The notes: a model not told the origin generated them from the letters alone. A stretch of DNA of 64,000 nt from Manis javanica (GCF_040802235.1 NC_133156.1:180804351-180868350), one strand, 5' to 3'. Numbered from the stretch's first letter, positions 49,743 to 61,555 are shown. Program-made: numbers and translations.

Positions 49743-50520
49743 ATAAACCTCCATGTATTTGTGGGCTTTTTTGTTTTCTTTGCATAATTTATTTCTAGTT
49801 TCGTACCTTTGTGGTCTGAGAAGATGGTTGGTACAATTTTAACCTTTTTGAATTTACTGAGGCTCTTTTTGTGGCCTAGTATGTGATCTATTCTGGAAAA
49901 CGTTCCATGTACACTTGAGAAGAATATGTATCCTGATGCTTTTGGGTAGGGTGTTCTGTAGATGTATGTTAAGTCCATCTGTTCTAATGCATTGTTCAGT
50001 GCCTCTGTCTCCTTACTTATTTTCTGTCTGGTTGATCTGTCTTTTGGTGTGAGTGATATGTTGAAGTCTCCTAAAATGAATGCACTGCATTCTATTTCCC
50101 CTTTTAATTCTGTTAGTACTTGTTTTACACATTTAGGTAATCCTATTTTGGGTGCATAGATATTTATAATGGTTATATCCTCTTGTTGGACTGAACCCCT
50201 TATCATTAAGTAACATCCTTCTTTGTCTCGTTACTTTCTTTGTTTTGAAATCATTTTGTCTGATACAAGTACTACTACTCCTGCTTTTGTCTCCCTATTA
50301 TTTGCCTCAACCATCTTTTTCCATCCCTTCACTTGTATTAGTGTTTGTGTCATTGGGTTTGAAGTGAGTCTCTTGCAGTCAGCATAGAGATGGGTCTTGT
50401 TTTTTGGTCCATTTTATAACTATGTCTTTTGATTGGCGCATTCAGTCCATTTGCATTTAGGGTGATTACCGATAGACACATACTTATTGCCATTCTAGGC
50501 TTTAGATCTGTGGTAACCAA
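49743..50520 (-). pseudogene. L1 ORF2 endonuclease domain, truncated
   Basis: The clearest open part (49743-50206) has ITIINIYAPKIGLPKCVKQ, the GDFN box, SRIDHILGHKKSLSKFKKV and a SDHKG box, which are the apurinic-endonuclease-like catalytic motifs of L1 ORF2. Everything after the endonuclease is missing. A frame continuing past 49743 is read through the repeated ORF1 segment and is not genuine ORF2. Confidence 0.88.
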
Positions 50521-50851
50521 AGTTTCAAGGACAGCTTCCTTACTATCTAACAGTGTAACTTAACTCACTTATTATGCTATTTCAAATACAATCTAAAGGT
50601 TCTTTTTTTTCCTCCCTCCTTCTTTCTCCTCCACTCTTTATATATTAGGTGTCATATTCTGTACTCTTTCTGTATCCCTTGACTGACTTTGTGGATAGTT
50701 GATTTAATTTTGCATTTGCTTAGTAATAAATTGGTCTCCTTCTTTTACTGTGGTTTTATTTTCTCTGGTGACAGCTATTTAGCCTTAGGAGCACTTCCAT
50801 CTAGAGCAGTCCCTCTAAGATACACTGTAGAGATGATTTGTGGGTGGTGAA

Positions 50852-51217
50852 CTACCTCAATTTTTGCTTATGTGGAGATAGTTTAATCCCTGCTTCAAAT
50901 TTAAACAATAATCTTGTTGCGTAGAGTATTCTTGGTTGGAGGCCATTCTGTTTCACTGCATTAAATATATTGTGCAACTCTCTTTTTGCCTTTAAAGTTT
51001 CTGCTGAGAAGTCTGCTGATAGCCTGATGGGCTTTCTTTTATATGTGATCTTTTTTCTCTCTCTGGCTGCTTTCAATACTCTCTCCTTGTCCTTGATCTT
51101 TGCCATCTTAACTATTATGTGTCTTGGTGTTGTCTTCCTATGGTCCCTTGTGTAGATCTCTGCACTTCCATGACCTGAGTGACTATTTCTTTCCCCAGAC
51201 TGGAGAGGTTTCAGCAA
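50852..51217 (-). pseudogene. L1 ORF1 C-terminal RNA-binding part
   Basis: A 121-codon open stretch reads TTPRHIIVKMAKIKDKERVL, IRLSADFSAETLKAKRELHN and LQPRILYATRLLFKFEAG, the ORF1p C-terminal domain. The upstream coiled coil is in a broken frame and interrupted by inserted DNA at 51390-51448. Confidence 0.88.
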
Positions 51218-52690
51218 TTATTTCCTCAAAGAGACTTTCTATCCCCTTTTCTCTCTCCTTCTTCTGGTATCCATATAATGCAAATATTGTTCCTTTTGGA
51301 GTGGTTGCACAGTTCTCTTATTATTCATTCATTCCTAGAGATCTTTTTTTTCTCTCTGTGCATCAGCTTCTTTGTTTTCCTGTTCTCTGCACTCCATATC
51401 CATGACCAACTTACATTATGATTGAGATTTCTGTGCGCCTAGGGTATATTCCATTTCATTTACCATCTCCTCTACTTTATCTAATCTACTTTTAAATCAC
51501 TCCATTGTATGTTTCATTTCAGATACTGTATTTTTCAGTTTCTATATCTTTGTTGGAGTCCTCCCTGAGATCTTGAATATTTTTCTGTAGTTCCATGAGA
51601 ATGTTTATGACTCTTATTTTAAAATCTTTATCAAGAACACTGGTGATCTCAGTTTCAGTCAACCCTCCTTCTGGAATTTTTTTCTTGCAGTTTTGTTTGG
51701 ACCAAATTCTTTACCGTTTCATTATTTTAGTGTTTTCTATGGAATAAGAACTTTTTGTAGACAGTGCCCTCTAGTGCCCAGAAATGCTACTTTCTGGAGC
51801 TGCTTAGCACCTGCAGCAATGACAGGTGTAGAAGACAAGAAAGAGGAAGTAACTCCTGCCAGGAAGGAAGAGATCCTTCCTGCCTTCCTGTCTGTAGTGC
51901 CTGCCTCCACTGCCAAGTCCAGTGGGCTGAGAATGTAGGGAGGAGCCTCTGTGTTATGCCCCTATAGCTGTGGTAGGTGGGGCCATCCTCCAGAAGGCCT
52001 GGCATGATGGTGGAGACAGGTCAGTGTGACTGGCAACTGTCAAAAGGAGTGGCAGGTTGCGTACCACAGTGGGCGGCCTTGAGGCTGTGTTGCCAGTCAG
52101 GGGGATGGAGCGTCTGAAGCTCCTGAGAGCTTCTAACCTGCTGGGCTGAGCATGCTGGGAAAATTTTGTCTACCTGCTCTTTCTCCTGAGCAATGAGTTT
52201 TGTATCTTTGCCCTTTTAATGCCCCTCTCGTTGCTGAGAAATCTTTCAAAGTGCCCACCTTTCTTTTGTCCCAGGGGATCCCATGTGTGTACCTGTTCTC
52301 CACAAGATGCTGTAATCTCAGTCTCTCCAAGTATTCCACCTGACTGCGCTTTCCAACCCCACTAATCTCCACAGCACCATGTAATGTGGGTTCATGCTCC
52401 TGGAGTAGATCTCCAGGACTGGGTGTTCAGCAGTCTTGGGCTTCTACTCCCTCCCTGCTCTGTCTCTCTTCCTCCCTCCTGTGAGTGGGTTGGGGAGGAC
52501 TTGGTTCCCACCAGATTGCAGCTTTGCTACTTTACCACTATCTGTGAGGTCTTCTCTTTTCCCCAGATGTAGGCAGTCTGTTCTGCAGTCTTTGGGTTGC
52601 TTTTTCAGGGTTAGTTTATTTGCTGTATATTCGTGTTCTGTGATTTTGGGAGGATGTTTCTGCCTCACTTCTCATGCCATTTTTTTTCCT

Positions 52691-53279
52691 CTCCAAAGTG
52701 TGTTGATTCTTTGTCAAACCCATTTAGTGAGGATCCTTTATCTAGAATAGTTTCTCAGCTTTTGTCCTCCAAACACTAACATTTTTTAAAACAGCAGGCT
52801 AGTTATTTGCAGAATGTCCTTCAGTTTGAGTCTGAGTTTCATTGTGATTAGATGAAGTTATGAATTTTGACAAAAACTCTACATGAGTAATGTGTCCTAA
52901 GTGCATCACATCTGGAATACTTTACTTCAACTTGTCCCAGTACTGATGATGTTAACCCGGATTACCTGGCTAAGAGGCTGTATAGAGTTCTCTATGGTAA
53001 AGGTAAGCTTTTTTTGACTTTGTAATTAATGGGTAATGTGGAAAGGTATAAATACCCTACTCCCTAATAAATTTTCACTCAATAATCTTATCCACTGATG
53101 AGTCTTGCTTAAATCTATTATTACTATAATGGTTGTAATGTGGAGATTTTCCAACTATTTTCCATTCTTCATTTAGTTGGTGTCATATTATATTCTATAA
53201 AGAAGAGTATCTCTTTCCTTATCTAATCAACAAAGCTATCGATCTATCTAAACTATCTTATCTGTTTTAATATCAGTAT
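52691..53279. other. Intron 15 unique sequence
   Basis: Nothing recognised. Confidence 0.4.
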
Positions 53280-54420
53280 GGATATATGAATTTTCTAAAA
53301 TAAAACTTTTTATTTTCCAAGTTTTAAGATTTATAGAGAAATTGTGAAGATAGTACAGACAGTTTATTATCCATAGCCAGTTTCCCCTATTAGCACCTTA
53401 TATTAATATGGCACATTACATTTTATGAACCAAAAAAGTTACATTATTATTAACTGAAATTCATACTTTTATCAGATTTCCTTAGTTTATACCTGATGTC
53501 CTTTTTCTGTTCTGGGATTCAATCTAGGATATATTACATTTAGTTATCATGTCTCCTTAGGTTATGCTGATCTGTGACAGTTCCTCAGAACTTCTTTGTT
53601 ATTCAAGGCCCTGACAGTTTTGAGAAACACTGATCAGGTATTTTGTAGGATGTCAGTCATTTGGGTTTGTTTGATGTTTCTCTTATGGTTAGATTGGAGT
53701 TATCATTTTGGGAAGGAAGACTTGAAAGTGCCATTCTCACCACATAAGGGTAAATAGCATCAGCATGACTTAACTATTGATGTTGAACTTGACTAGCTGG
53801 CTGAAGTAGTGTTTGTCAGAGTTCTTCACTGTAAAGTTATTCTTTTTTCCCTTTCTATACTTTCTTTGGATGGAAGTCACTGTGTAAGATACGTTCTTAG
53901 GGAGTAGGAAATCATGCTCTACACCTCCTTAAGGATAGAGTATCTATGCAAATTACTTAGAATTCTGCACAGAAGAGTTGTCTATTTGTTCCCATGTATT
54001 TACTTATTCAATCATTATATCAGTATGGATAAGGATATTTGATTATAATTCAATACTACTATATTGTTCAAATTACAACTTTGGTCATTGGGAGTTCTTT
54101 TACTTGGCTCTTGTATCTCTTTGTGAGTTTTTTTTTTCTTTACCTGCTAGTACTACAAGATGCTCCAAACTCATCTCCTCTATTTCCTGCTCTAATCCTA
54201 GAATTGGAATTCCCAAGGAGCCCTGGAAATTTGTTTTTGTGGGTCTCATTTATATCTTTTGTTTTTTTATGCTTTTTCATTCATGATGCCTTGACTATGA
54301 GCTTGGCATTTGGGGGAATGTTTTGAGGTCTGGGTTGAAATCTCTTCAGAGAGATACACATTTGCTTCAGTATGGCATGTGAGTTGGCACTACCAAGCTA
54401 GGACCATTTTAAATAAAATT
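53280..54420. mobile_element. Ancient L1M-type sequence
   Basis: Blocks gataggtatt-poor but recognisable: ttttaagatttatagagaaa, cccctattagcaccttatat, tatcatgtctccttaggtta, tactacaagatgctccaaac and caaggagccctggaaatttg occur in this order in old L1M/HAL1 elements. Orientation not assigned. Confidence 0.55.
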
Positions 54421-54979
54421 CTGGGCTGGAGGATTTTCAGAATACACATGTAGTTTACTGCACCAATAAATTGTGTAAGTGCAAAATTCTTTACTGTAAT
54501 CCTGTGTGAGAGCTGGTTTGCATTTACAAATTTTCAGAATAAATTTGACACTGCTTTCTCTCCCCAAACTCATTAACAAGGTTTAGACATGTAAGTTTCC
54601 TTGTTTTCCTCTTCTTCATGGATGTGTTTATTTTGTTTTTAATCTTTTATTTAGACTGTAACCTATTGGAGGCCCAGCTTTAAGCAGGAATAGCCATTAA
54701 AATTTTCACTGTGGGTGGGCCCTAAGTTTTATATTTTGTCCATAATTTCATGTAGACATTAAATATAAAGTCCAGCTCTATAGACTGCATCTGAAACCTT
54801 TAGGGTGACTAGCTTTAGTGCTTATTTGTCAGGTTCCTGCTTTCACTCTATTTTGGGGAGCTACAGATGCTTTATTGTCATTGTCAACTCTGTGATGATT
54901 TTAAAGATAGCTTTGATATTTTTAATCCAGCTTTATTTTCCTTAAGAGAGGTTATCAGGACATCTAATCTACCATATTA

Positions 54980-57190
54980 CCAAGAATAAATACATGGAAA
55001 AGAAAAAATAAAATGGTAGATGTAAATCCAACTCTATCAGTAGTACTGAATATTAAAAATGAGCATATTAAACAATTTAATAAAAAAGATGAGATTGTCA
55101 GACTGGTTTTGCCAAAAAAACCCATGATCCAATTATATGCACTCTGTAAGAGATGAACTTTAGATACAAAGATACAAATAAACTGAAAATATAAGAATGG
55201 ACAAAGATGCAAATAGCAACAGTAAGAAAGCTGCATGGCTATAATAACATCAGAAAAAAAAATGTTACTACAGATGAACAAGGCTATTTCATAATGATAT
55301 AAGGGTATCCATGAGACAACTATAATAATTATAAACATGTCTATCTGGTAACAGAGCACCAAAATCTGTGAAGCAAAAGCTGACAGAAGTGACAGGAGAA
55401 ATAGACAATTCAACAATAAAAGCTGGAGACTTTAATACTCCACTAGAAATAGTGGGTAGACAGAAGGTTAACAGGGAAATAGAAGACTTGAGTAACAGTG
55501 TAAACCAGCTAAACCTAATAAACATATCAGAGCATTCTAACCATACGCACTCTTCTAAAGTGCATATTGAGTATTTGCCAGACAGAGAGATGCTAGGCTA
55601 TATGACAAGCCTCAATAAACTTAAAAGGAGAGAAATAATACAAAATATGTTCTCCAACCACAATACAATTGAAATTAGAAATCAGTAACAATAAAATTTA
55701 GGAAACTCAAAATGTGAAGTTAGACAAAACATTCCTAAATAACTTATGGGTTAAAGAAGAAATCAAAAAAGAGAGACCAGAAAAAATAATTTGTAATGAA
55801 TGACAACAAACTAATGGGTTATAGTTAAAGCTTAGAGGGAAATTTATAGTTGTAAATGCCTGTATCAAGAAAAGATCTCAAGTAAAAAAACCTAAACTTT
55901 GACATTGGAAGTTAAGACATTGGAAGAAGAGAAAACTAAAACTAAAGAAAGCAGATGGAAGGAAATCATAACGATTAGAGTGGAGATTACTGAAACAAGG
56001 AATTTTAAAAAGAGAAAAATAACAAACTAAAAGCTGGTTCTCTGAAAAGATCAACTAAACTCACAAAACTCTTTTGGTAGCTTGACCAAGAAAAAATGAG
56101 AAGATTCATATGAAAAATGAAAGAGGGAATACTGCTACTATAAAATAAATAAATTTTACTTACTTATAAAAATAAAAAGCATTATAAAGGAATACACTTT
56201 ACTATGTATGCCAACAAATTAGATAATTGAGGTGAAATGGACAAATTTCCTTCCTAGGAAGCCACAAACCACTGAAACTGACTAAAAAAGTAATAGACAA
56301 TCTGAACAGATCTAAAGCAAGTGAAGTGTGTGAATTAGTAATAAAAAAAAATCACCTACAAAGAAAAGTCTAAGACCAGATTGCTTCACCACTGAATTCC
56401 ACAATTTAAAGAAGTTAACACTAATTTTTCACAGCCTCTTCCAAAAAACAAAGAGAAGGGAACACTTTCCAATTCATTTTATGAGACCAGTGTTACTCTG
56501 ATAATAAACCCAACAAAGACATCACAAGAACACTACAGGCCAATATCTCTTATGAGTATGGATACAAAAGACCTCAACAAAATACTAGCAAAAAGAATCC
56601 AGCAACATATAATGAGTCATACATCACAAACAAGTAGGATTTATTCCATGAATGCAAGGTTGGTTCAACATCCAAAAGTCAATCAATATAATAAAATACA
56701 AAACTCAGTTGATCACCTCAAAAGACAAAATGTACTGACAAAAACAAGCCTGTTTTTGATAAAAACACCTAAACTAGGAATAGAGGGGAAATTCCTCAAT
56801 CTGATGAAGGGCATCTATGAAAAATCCACAGCTAAAATCATACTCAATGACTTAAGACAGGTGTACAGGGAGGATAGCATTACAGTTAGAGACAGGGTCT
56901 GGGTTTAATGTGAGGGTGAGGGCAAGATTGAGGTTTAGGGTTACAGTGAGGTGTGGGTGATGTCAGTGGTGACGGTGAGGGGTTAGGTTCAGGAGCCAGG
57001 GCTAGGTTTAGGGTTAGGTTTTCGGTAAGGTGTACGGGGAAGGTTAGAGTCAGGGGCTGGGTTTAATGTGAGGGTGAGGGCGAGATTGTGTTGAATGTTG
57101 TACACATTTGAATAGGGTAAAAAACACTAAATTGTACACTTTAAATGGGTGAGTTTTATGGTATGTGCATTATATATCAATGAAGCAGCT
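54980..57190 (+). mobile_element. Old L1 (ORF2) interrupted by a GT-rich tandem repeat
   Basis: From an endonuclease-like start (ggctataataacatcagaaa) through RT (aagaccagattgcttcacca; tgaatgcaaggttggttcaa) to 56856. It resumes at about 57091 with the 3' UTR (aattgtacactttaaatggg). Stops throughout. Confidence 0.75.
56857..57090 (+). repeat. Telomere-like GT-rich minisatellite
   Basis: A strand-biased G/T-rich tract with scattered TTAGGG words (near 56935 and 57008). The word gggtttaatgtgagggtgag recurs at 56901 and 57059 and gtgtac at 56861 and 57030. This gives a unit of 158-169 bp, present about 1.4 times. The second unit lacks about 11 bp. Confidence 0.8.
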
Positions 57191-57334
57191 TGAAACAGTG
57201 TTTTGTAGGCATTTGGAAAGGTTTTTTTTAAGTCATTTTAAAATATCAAACATTTATGTTTATCTATTAGATCAACCTCATTATTTACACTATTTCCAGA
57301 AGTTTTTTTAAACTTAAAAATATATCATTTCTTA

Positions 57335-57750
57335 AGCCAGGCGGAGAAAGACAAGTACCAAATGATTTCACTCATATGTGGAGTATAAGAACAAAAGAAA
57401 ACTGAAGGAACAAAACAGCATCAGAAGCACAGAATCCAAGAATGGACTAATAGTTACCAAAGGGAAAGGGACTGGGGAGGATGGGTTGGAAGGGAGGGAT
57501 AAGGGCAGGAAAAAAGAAAGGGGGCATTACGATTAACATGTATAGTGTGGGGGAGGGGCATGGGGAGGGCTATGCAACACAGAGAACACAAGTAGTGATT
57601 TTACAGCATCTTACTATGTTGATGGACAGTGACTATGAACAGGTATGTGGGGGGGACTTGGTGAGGGGGGTAGCCTCGTGAACATAATGTCCTTCATGTA
57701 ATTGTAGATTAATGATACCAAAATAAAATTAAAAATATATATATATATAT
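57335..57750 (+). mobile_element. Young L1 3' end, 5'-truncated
   Basis: It begins in the last codons of ORF2 (gccaggcggagaaagacaag), has the G-rich tract (57470-57525) and the family tail. An AT-rich repeat aaaaatatat on both sides (from 57317 and 57730) is a tentative target duplication, now expanded as (TA)n at 57735-57751. Confidence 0.85.
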
Positions 57751-57751
57751 A

Positions 57752-59085
57752 ATTTCTATGATTTCATGAACAAATATGTGTGTTTAAGCTCCCTACAACT
57801 ATTCTGTATTGCCCATTTCTCCTTGAAGGTTTTGTTAGGTTATGGTCTGTGTTGTATTTTTCTTTCATGCAAGCAAATTCCACTCCCCTGCCCCCATGTA
57901 AACACCTTTTACCTAACACTATAATAAGAGTTTTTATATAATTTTGTCTTTATTCTTATATATAGCAGCATAAACTTCCTTACTGATGCTGCTCCCAGTT
58001 TTGATTTTATGTAATTTTATACTAATTCATGTTGATGTATATGTTATAGCCTCATTGAGCTTGCAAACCTATATAAAAATTTCTTCCTTAATTCCTGCAA
58101 CACTTCTGGTGTTGTCTCTATTAACATCATGTCTCCAAATTTCTTATTGACATGTCTGTATAGTTTTCCTACTTTCAACCTTCTGGAGTCATTTTATTTT
58201 CAATGTGTCTGCTATACAGCATGGAACTGCATTTATTTTTTACCTAATCTGAGAAGATTTTTTAATTGGTGAATTTATCCCATACGTGTTTATTTATATA
58301 GTCTTCTTCTATGTTCTCCATTCTTTATTTTATAGTATTTTTTTCTTTTCTTACAAATTTATTTTGTTTTATATTTTCCTCCATTTGTCCCCATACTACT
58401 AGTACCATTTTTCTAAACATTTTGAATGGTTTATAGTTTGATTTTAACTGTTTTAGGGGTAACTTTTACAATGTTATACATGCACATGTATTTCTTGATT
58501 TATCAACTTTAGAGATAAAATTAGCTCATGTATACCTCCTTTAACCTCCCTTTCCCTACGTGTCCCTTTGCTGATTTTTTTCTTTTTTCTTTTTCTTCAT
58601 GATTGCCTGTACAATGTTCCTTTTCTTTAAAATTTAGTACTATCATCAACACATGACTGGTGTTAACTACTACAAACAAATTTTTCCTGGGACTAGGTTA
58701 TGTCCTTTTTAATTGTAGGTTCACTTTTCCTTATACATTATATCTTTTTGTTACTTATTTTAGAGATACCACAGACATGACTGTTGAATTGTCACTGCCA
58801 GTCTTCAAACTATTTATTCTAATTGCATTTATCTCTTTTCCTTGTTATACTTTTTCCCCTTCAATTTGTTATCTGATCCCCTAAATCTCTTTACATCTTA
58901 TTATCTCAACTTTTATTTAATATATTTTAAGTATTTTAATTATTCAGATCACAAAACACTTAGGAAAAATTTTCTTCTGTCTTCCACAGTATGCTTTTGC
59001 AGATTATATTTCCATCTTTCTTTTCTAATTTGTCTCCTTTGCTGCCCATTGCAGAGTTGCAATGTTCTGTTTTTTCATCTTACAC
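57752..59085 (-). mobile_element. Probable ancient L1, antisense
   Basis: AT-rich with pyrimidine bias. Around 58250 'ttttttaattggtgaattta' followed by 'catacgtgtttatttatata' resembles the antisense inter-ORF region of old L1M. Most of the stretch cannot be assigned by eye. Confidence 0.4.
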
Positions 59086-59086
59086 A

Positions 59087-60335
59087 TTTCTTTTTTTTTA
59101 TGTGGTAAAAAATGTAACATTAAGTTTACCATCTTTACCATTTAAATATATATTTTAGTAGCATTAAGTATATTCATTGTTGTAAAACTGATCTCTAGAA
59201 TATTATCTTCCAATGCAGGAACTCTACAAAACTAAATACTAATTCTCCCCAGCCCTTAGCAACCACTTTCCTACATTGTTTCTATGATTTTGACTACTTA
59301 AAATGCTTAACATAAGTGGAATATACAGTATTTGCCCTTTAGTGACTGGCATATTTCACTTAGCCAAAATGCCCTCAAAGTTCATCTATACTGTACCATG
59401 TGACAGGATTTCCTACACTTTTAAGGCTGCATAATATTATTGTGCATGTATATACCACCTTTTATTTGGCCATTCATCTGTTGGTAGACATTGGGGTTTT
59501 TTCCATATCTTTGCTATTGTAGATAATGCTGCACTGAACATAGGTGAGCATGTATCTCTGAGACCCTGCTTTGAGTTCTTTTTGATTTATACACATAGGA
59601 TTGCTGGATCATGAAGTAATTCTCTTTTTAATTTCTTGTGGAAACTCCATACTATTTTCTATAATGGCTACATTATTTATATTTCCACCGATGCTCAAGG
59701 GTTCCAATATCTCTGCATCCTTCACAACTGTTTTTTTTTTTTGATAGTGGCCATTCTAATGGTTGGTTGTATAGTGGTATCTCATTGTGGTTTTGATTTG
59801 CATTTCTGATAATTAGTAGTATTGAGCATCTTTTCATATGCTTGTTGGTCATTCATATATCTCCCTTGGAGAATTGTCTATTCAAGTTCTTTGCCTATTT
59901 TTAAATTGGGTTTCTTTGTTGTTGTTGAGTTACAGAAGTTCTATATATAACTTGAATATTAACCACTTATGACTTCCAAATATCTTCTCCCATTCCCTAG
60001 GTTACATTTTCATTGTGTCCTTTGATGCACACTTTTCAATTTTGATGTAGTACAATTTATTTTTGCTTTTGTTGCCAGTGCTTTTGATGTCATATCCAAG
60101 AAAGCATCTGCCAAATCCAATGTCAAGAAGCTTTTTCTGATCATTTCATCTAAGAATTTTATAATTTTAGCTCTTATGTTTGGATGTCTGATCCATTTTG
60201 AGTTAATTTTTGTATATGGTAAATGTTAAGGGTCCAACTTCACTCTTTTACATGTGGATATCCAGTTTTCCAATACTATTTCTTGAAGACACTGTTCTTT
60301 CACATTTGTGTAGTCTTGGCACTCTTGTGAAACAC
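59087..60335 (-). mobile_element. L1MB-like element, antisense
   Basis: A poly(T) start then the antisense 3' UTR (ccccagcccttagcaaccac), ORF2 C-terminus (ggtatctcattgtggttttg) and further ORF2 (tgatccattttgagttaatt). 5'-truncated near 60335. Confidence 0.88.
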
Positions 60336-60547
60336 TGATCTTATGTATTCTTGATGTGAGCCACTGCACCTGGACTATTTTCAAATTACTGTATGGATAG
60401 ATGAGCTCCTTGACTCATTTCCTTCCTTAACTGGGTACTGTTCTAACATTCTCTAAGAGTTAAAGTTTATAACTACGAAGTAATGGCTGTGTCCTATACT
60501 TTTCATTTGTTAGAAAAAAGGGGGCCATGGGTAAACATAAATGGATT

Positions 60548-60691
60548 AGATCTTAGTTCTTTTTTTTTTTTTTTTTGGTATCGTTAATGTACAGTTACTT
60601 GAACATTATGGTTACTAGACTCCCCCTATTATCAAGTCCCCCGCCACATACTCCATTACAGTCACTGTCCATCAAGATCTTAGTTCTTTTT
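60548..60691 (-). mobile_element. Very short young L1 tail with 17-bp TSD
   Basis: The direct repeat agatcttagttcttttt (60548-60564 and 60675-60691) flanks only a poly(T) tract and about 97 bp of the young L1 3' end (ggttactagactccccctat). Poly(A) is at the minus-strand 3' end, as expected for target-primed insertion. Confidence 0.93.
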
Positions 60692-61051
60692 ACTGCAAGT
60701 TGTAACAAGTTTATATAAAGTCTCTTTCCATCTTTATCACAGTCTTCTGGAATGCCTTTAGATTTTAAGCACTAAGACATGATACTTCACTTCTACTACT
60801 GCTACTACTATCAGCCTTTGGTATTAATTTATATTCCTATTTCTAAGTTGCCAACATCTTTTCCCAGAAGTAACAATCATTTTACAAATCAATATACACA
60901 TCCACACAAAGTAGCACTGAAGTAATTTGCATGAGAAAGCAAAAAAAGAAAACATGGATCTCTATTTAAATTGTGAGGTTACATTTTCATCAGAATGAAA
61001 TGGAAACATAGATATAGGCTCCTCCCTCTCCCCCCTCAATAATCCCATTAC

Positions 61052-61219
61052 CTGCAATATCTGTCTGCAGGGATTCTTTATCTTCTGACCAGGCTTCCTT
61101 GGGAATTGCCTTCTTACTCTGGCTCTCTTTCTGTTTAATGGCTTTGGTGTCTGGTAGGCTTTCAATCTTTGTGTTTTGTAACTGAGCAGAATGCTCTTTA
61201 GCAGCAGCATCCTTGGAAC
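61052..61219 (-). CDS. ALMS1: ALMS1 exon 15 (human numbering)
   Basis: This 168-nt exon encodes 55 whole codons starting SKDAAAKEHSAQLQNTK and ending KESLQTDIA. It enters with 2 nt of a split codon and leaves with 1 nt. The acceptor is a pyrimidine-rich tract ending ctctcag; the donor is gtaatg. The peptide is lysine- and glutamate-rich and of low complexity, as expected for the largely disordered region before the C-terminal domain. No catalytic motif is present. Upstream exon 14 was not found in the remaining 2.8 kb, which is mostly L1 5' sequence. A longer overlapping open frame in another register exists, but splice sites and family similarity favour this frame. Confidence 0.93.
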
Positions 61220-61269
61220 CTGAGAGAGGGAAATTAACACAGTATCCAGACAGGAAGTCAACAAAAAAT

Positions 61270-61510
61270 ATTTTTAAATACCTGTCAAGTATCTACTATG
61301 TGAAAGGCATTGTTACTAGTTTTAAAGAAAAAAACAGGTCAATCAGGAATATGTTCATGTACATTTTATTAGAAGAGTAAATCCACATTACTAGAAGCAA
61401 GCATTTTTTTCCTAAAAGGACAGCCAGATCCTTTTTTCCAGATGGGAAAATTAGTGGTAGAACACATTTACTTTGTCCAAGATTCACAAAGCTGGAGAAG
61501 TGGCTTAACA
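61270..61510 (+). repeat. Probable MIR-family SINE
   Basis: Text ctgtcaagtatctactatgt and ttccagatgggaaaattagt followed by ttgtccaagattcacaaagc follow the MIR core and 3' half. Just upstream of exon 15. Confidence 0.5.
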
Positions 61511-61555
61511 AAAGGTAAGAAATAGTTCATTGATTCATTCATTTGACATAGTTCT

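Larger units (their letters stand above)
49558..52690 (-). mobile_element. 5' half of a young L1, rearranged, lacking its 3' half
   Basis: Read on the minus strand it starts at about 52690 with the same 5' UTR as the 17840 copy (gcatgagaagtgaggcagaa). It passes ORF1 and enters the ORF2 endonuclease, then stops abruptly at 49743. There it is followed not by RT but by a second copy of an ORF1 coiled-coil segment (49600-49743, equivalent to 51336-51539). The ORF1 copy at 51336-51539 contains a foreign 58-bp patch. No 3' UTR or tail exists, so this is not a simple target-primed insertion. Confidence 0.85.
3815..61219 (-). other. ALMS1: ALMS1 gene, 3' part (exons 15-23 and introns)
   Basis: ALMS1 encodes a very large (about 4,000-residue in human) protein of centrosomes and ciliary basal bodies, needed for cilium upkeep; loss causes Alström syndrome in people. 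Nine exons on the minus strand give one open frame of 754 codons ending in VPWD and a stop. Exon sizes from 15 to 23 are 168, 1151, 121, 204, 230, 184, 64, 100 and 45 nt. Every intron is GT-AG and every phase fits, so this looks like a working gene, not a processed or decayed copy. Introns 15 and 16 (about 19.4 and 25.3 kb) hold most of the repeats listed here. The identification rests on recognising family sequence such as the exon 16 string SIDTARLIQAFGHERVCLSP and the C-terminal ALMS motif. Exons 1-14 and the promoter are outside the window. Confidence 0.97.

Noticed and set aside
60351..60376. A 17-base match to the Alu-like phrase tgagccactgcacctgg
   Set aside because: Only one short phrase matches, with no flanking Alu sequence, A-tail or target duplication, and the rest of the window is not primate-like. 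Treated as coincidence within old L1 DNA.
60962..61264. 100-codon methionine-initiated minus-strand frame over exon 15
   Set aside because: It is in a different register from the ALMS1 exon, crosses both splice sites, and has no similarity to known proteins.
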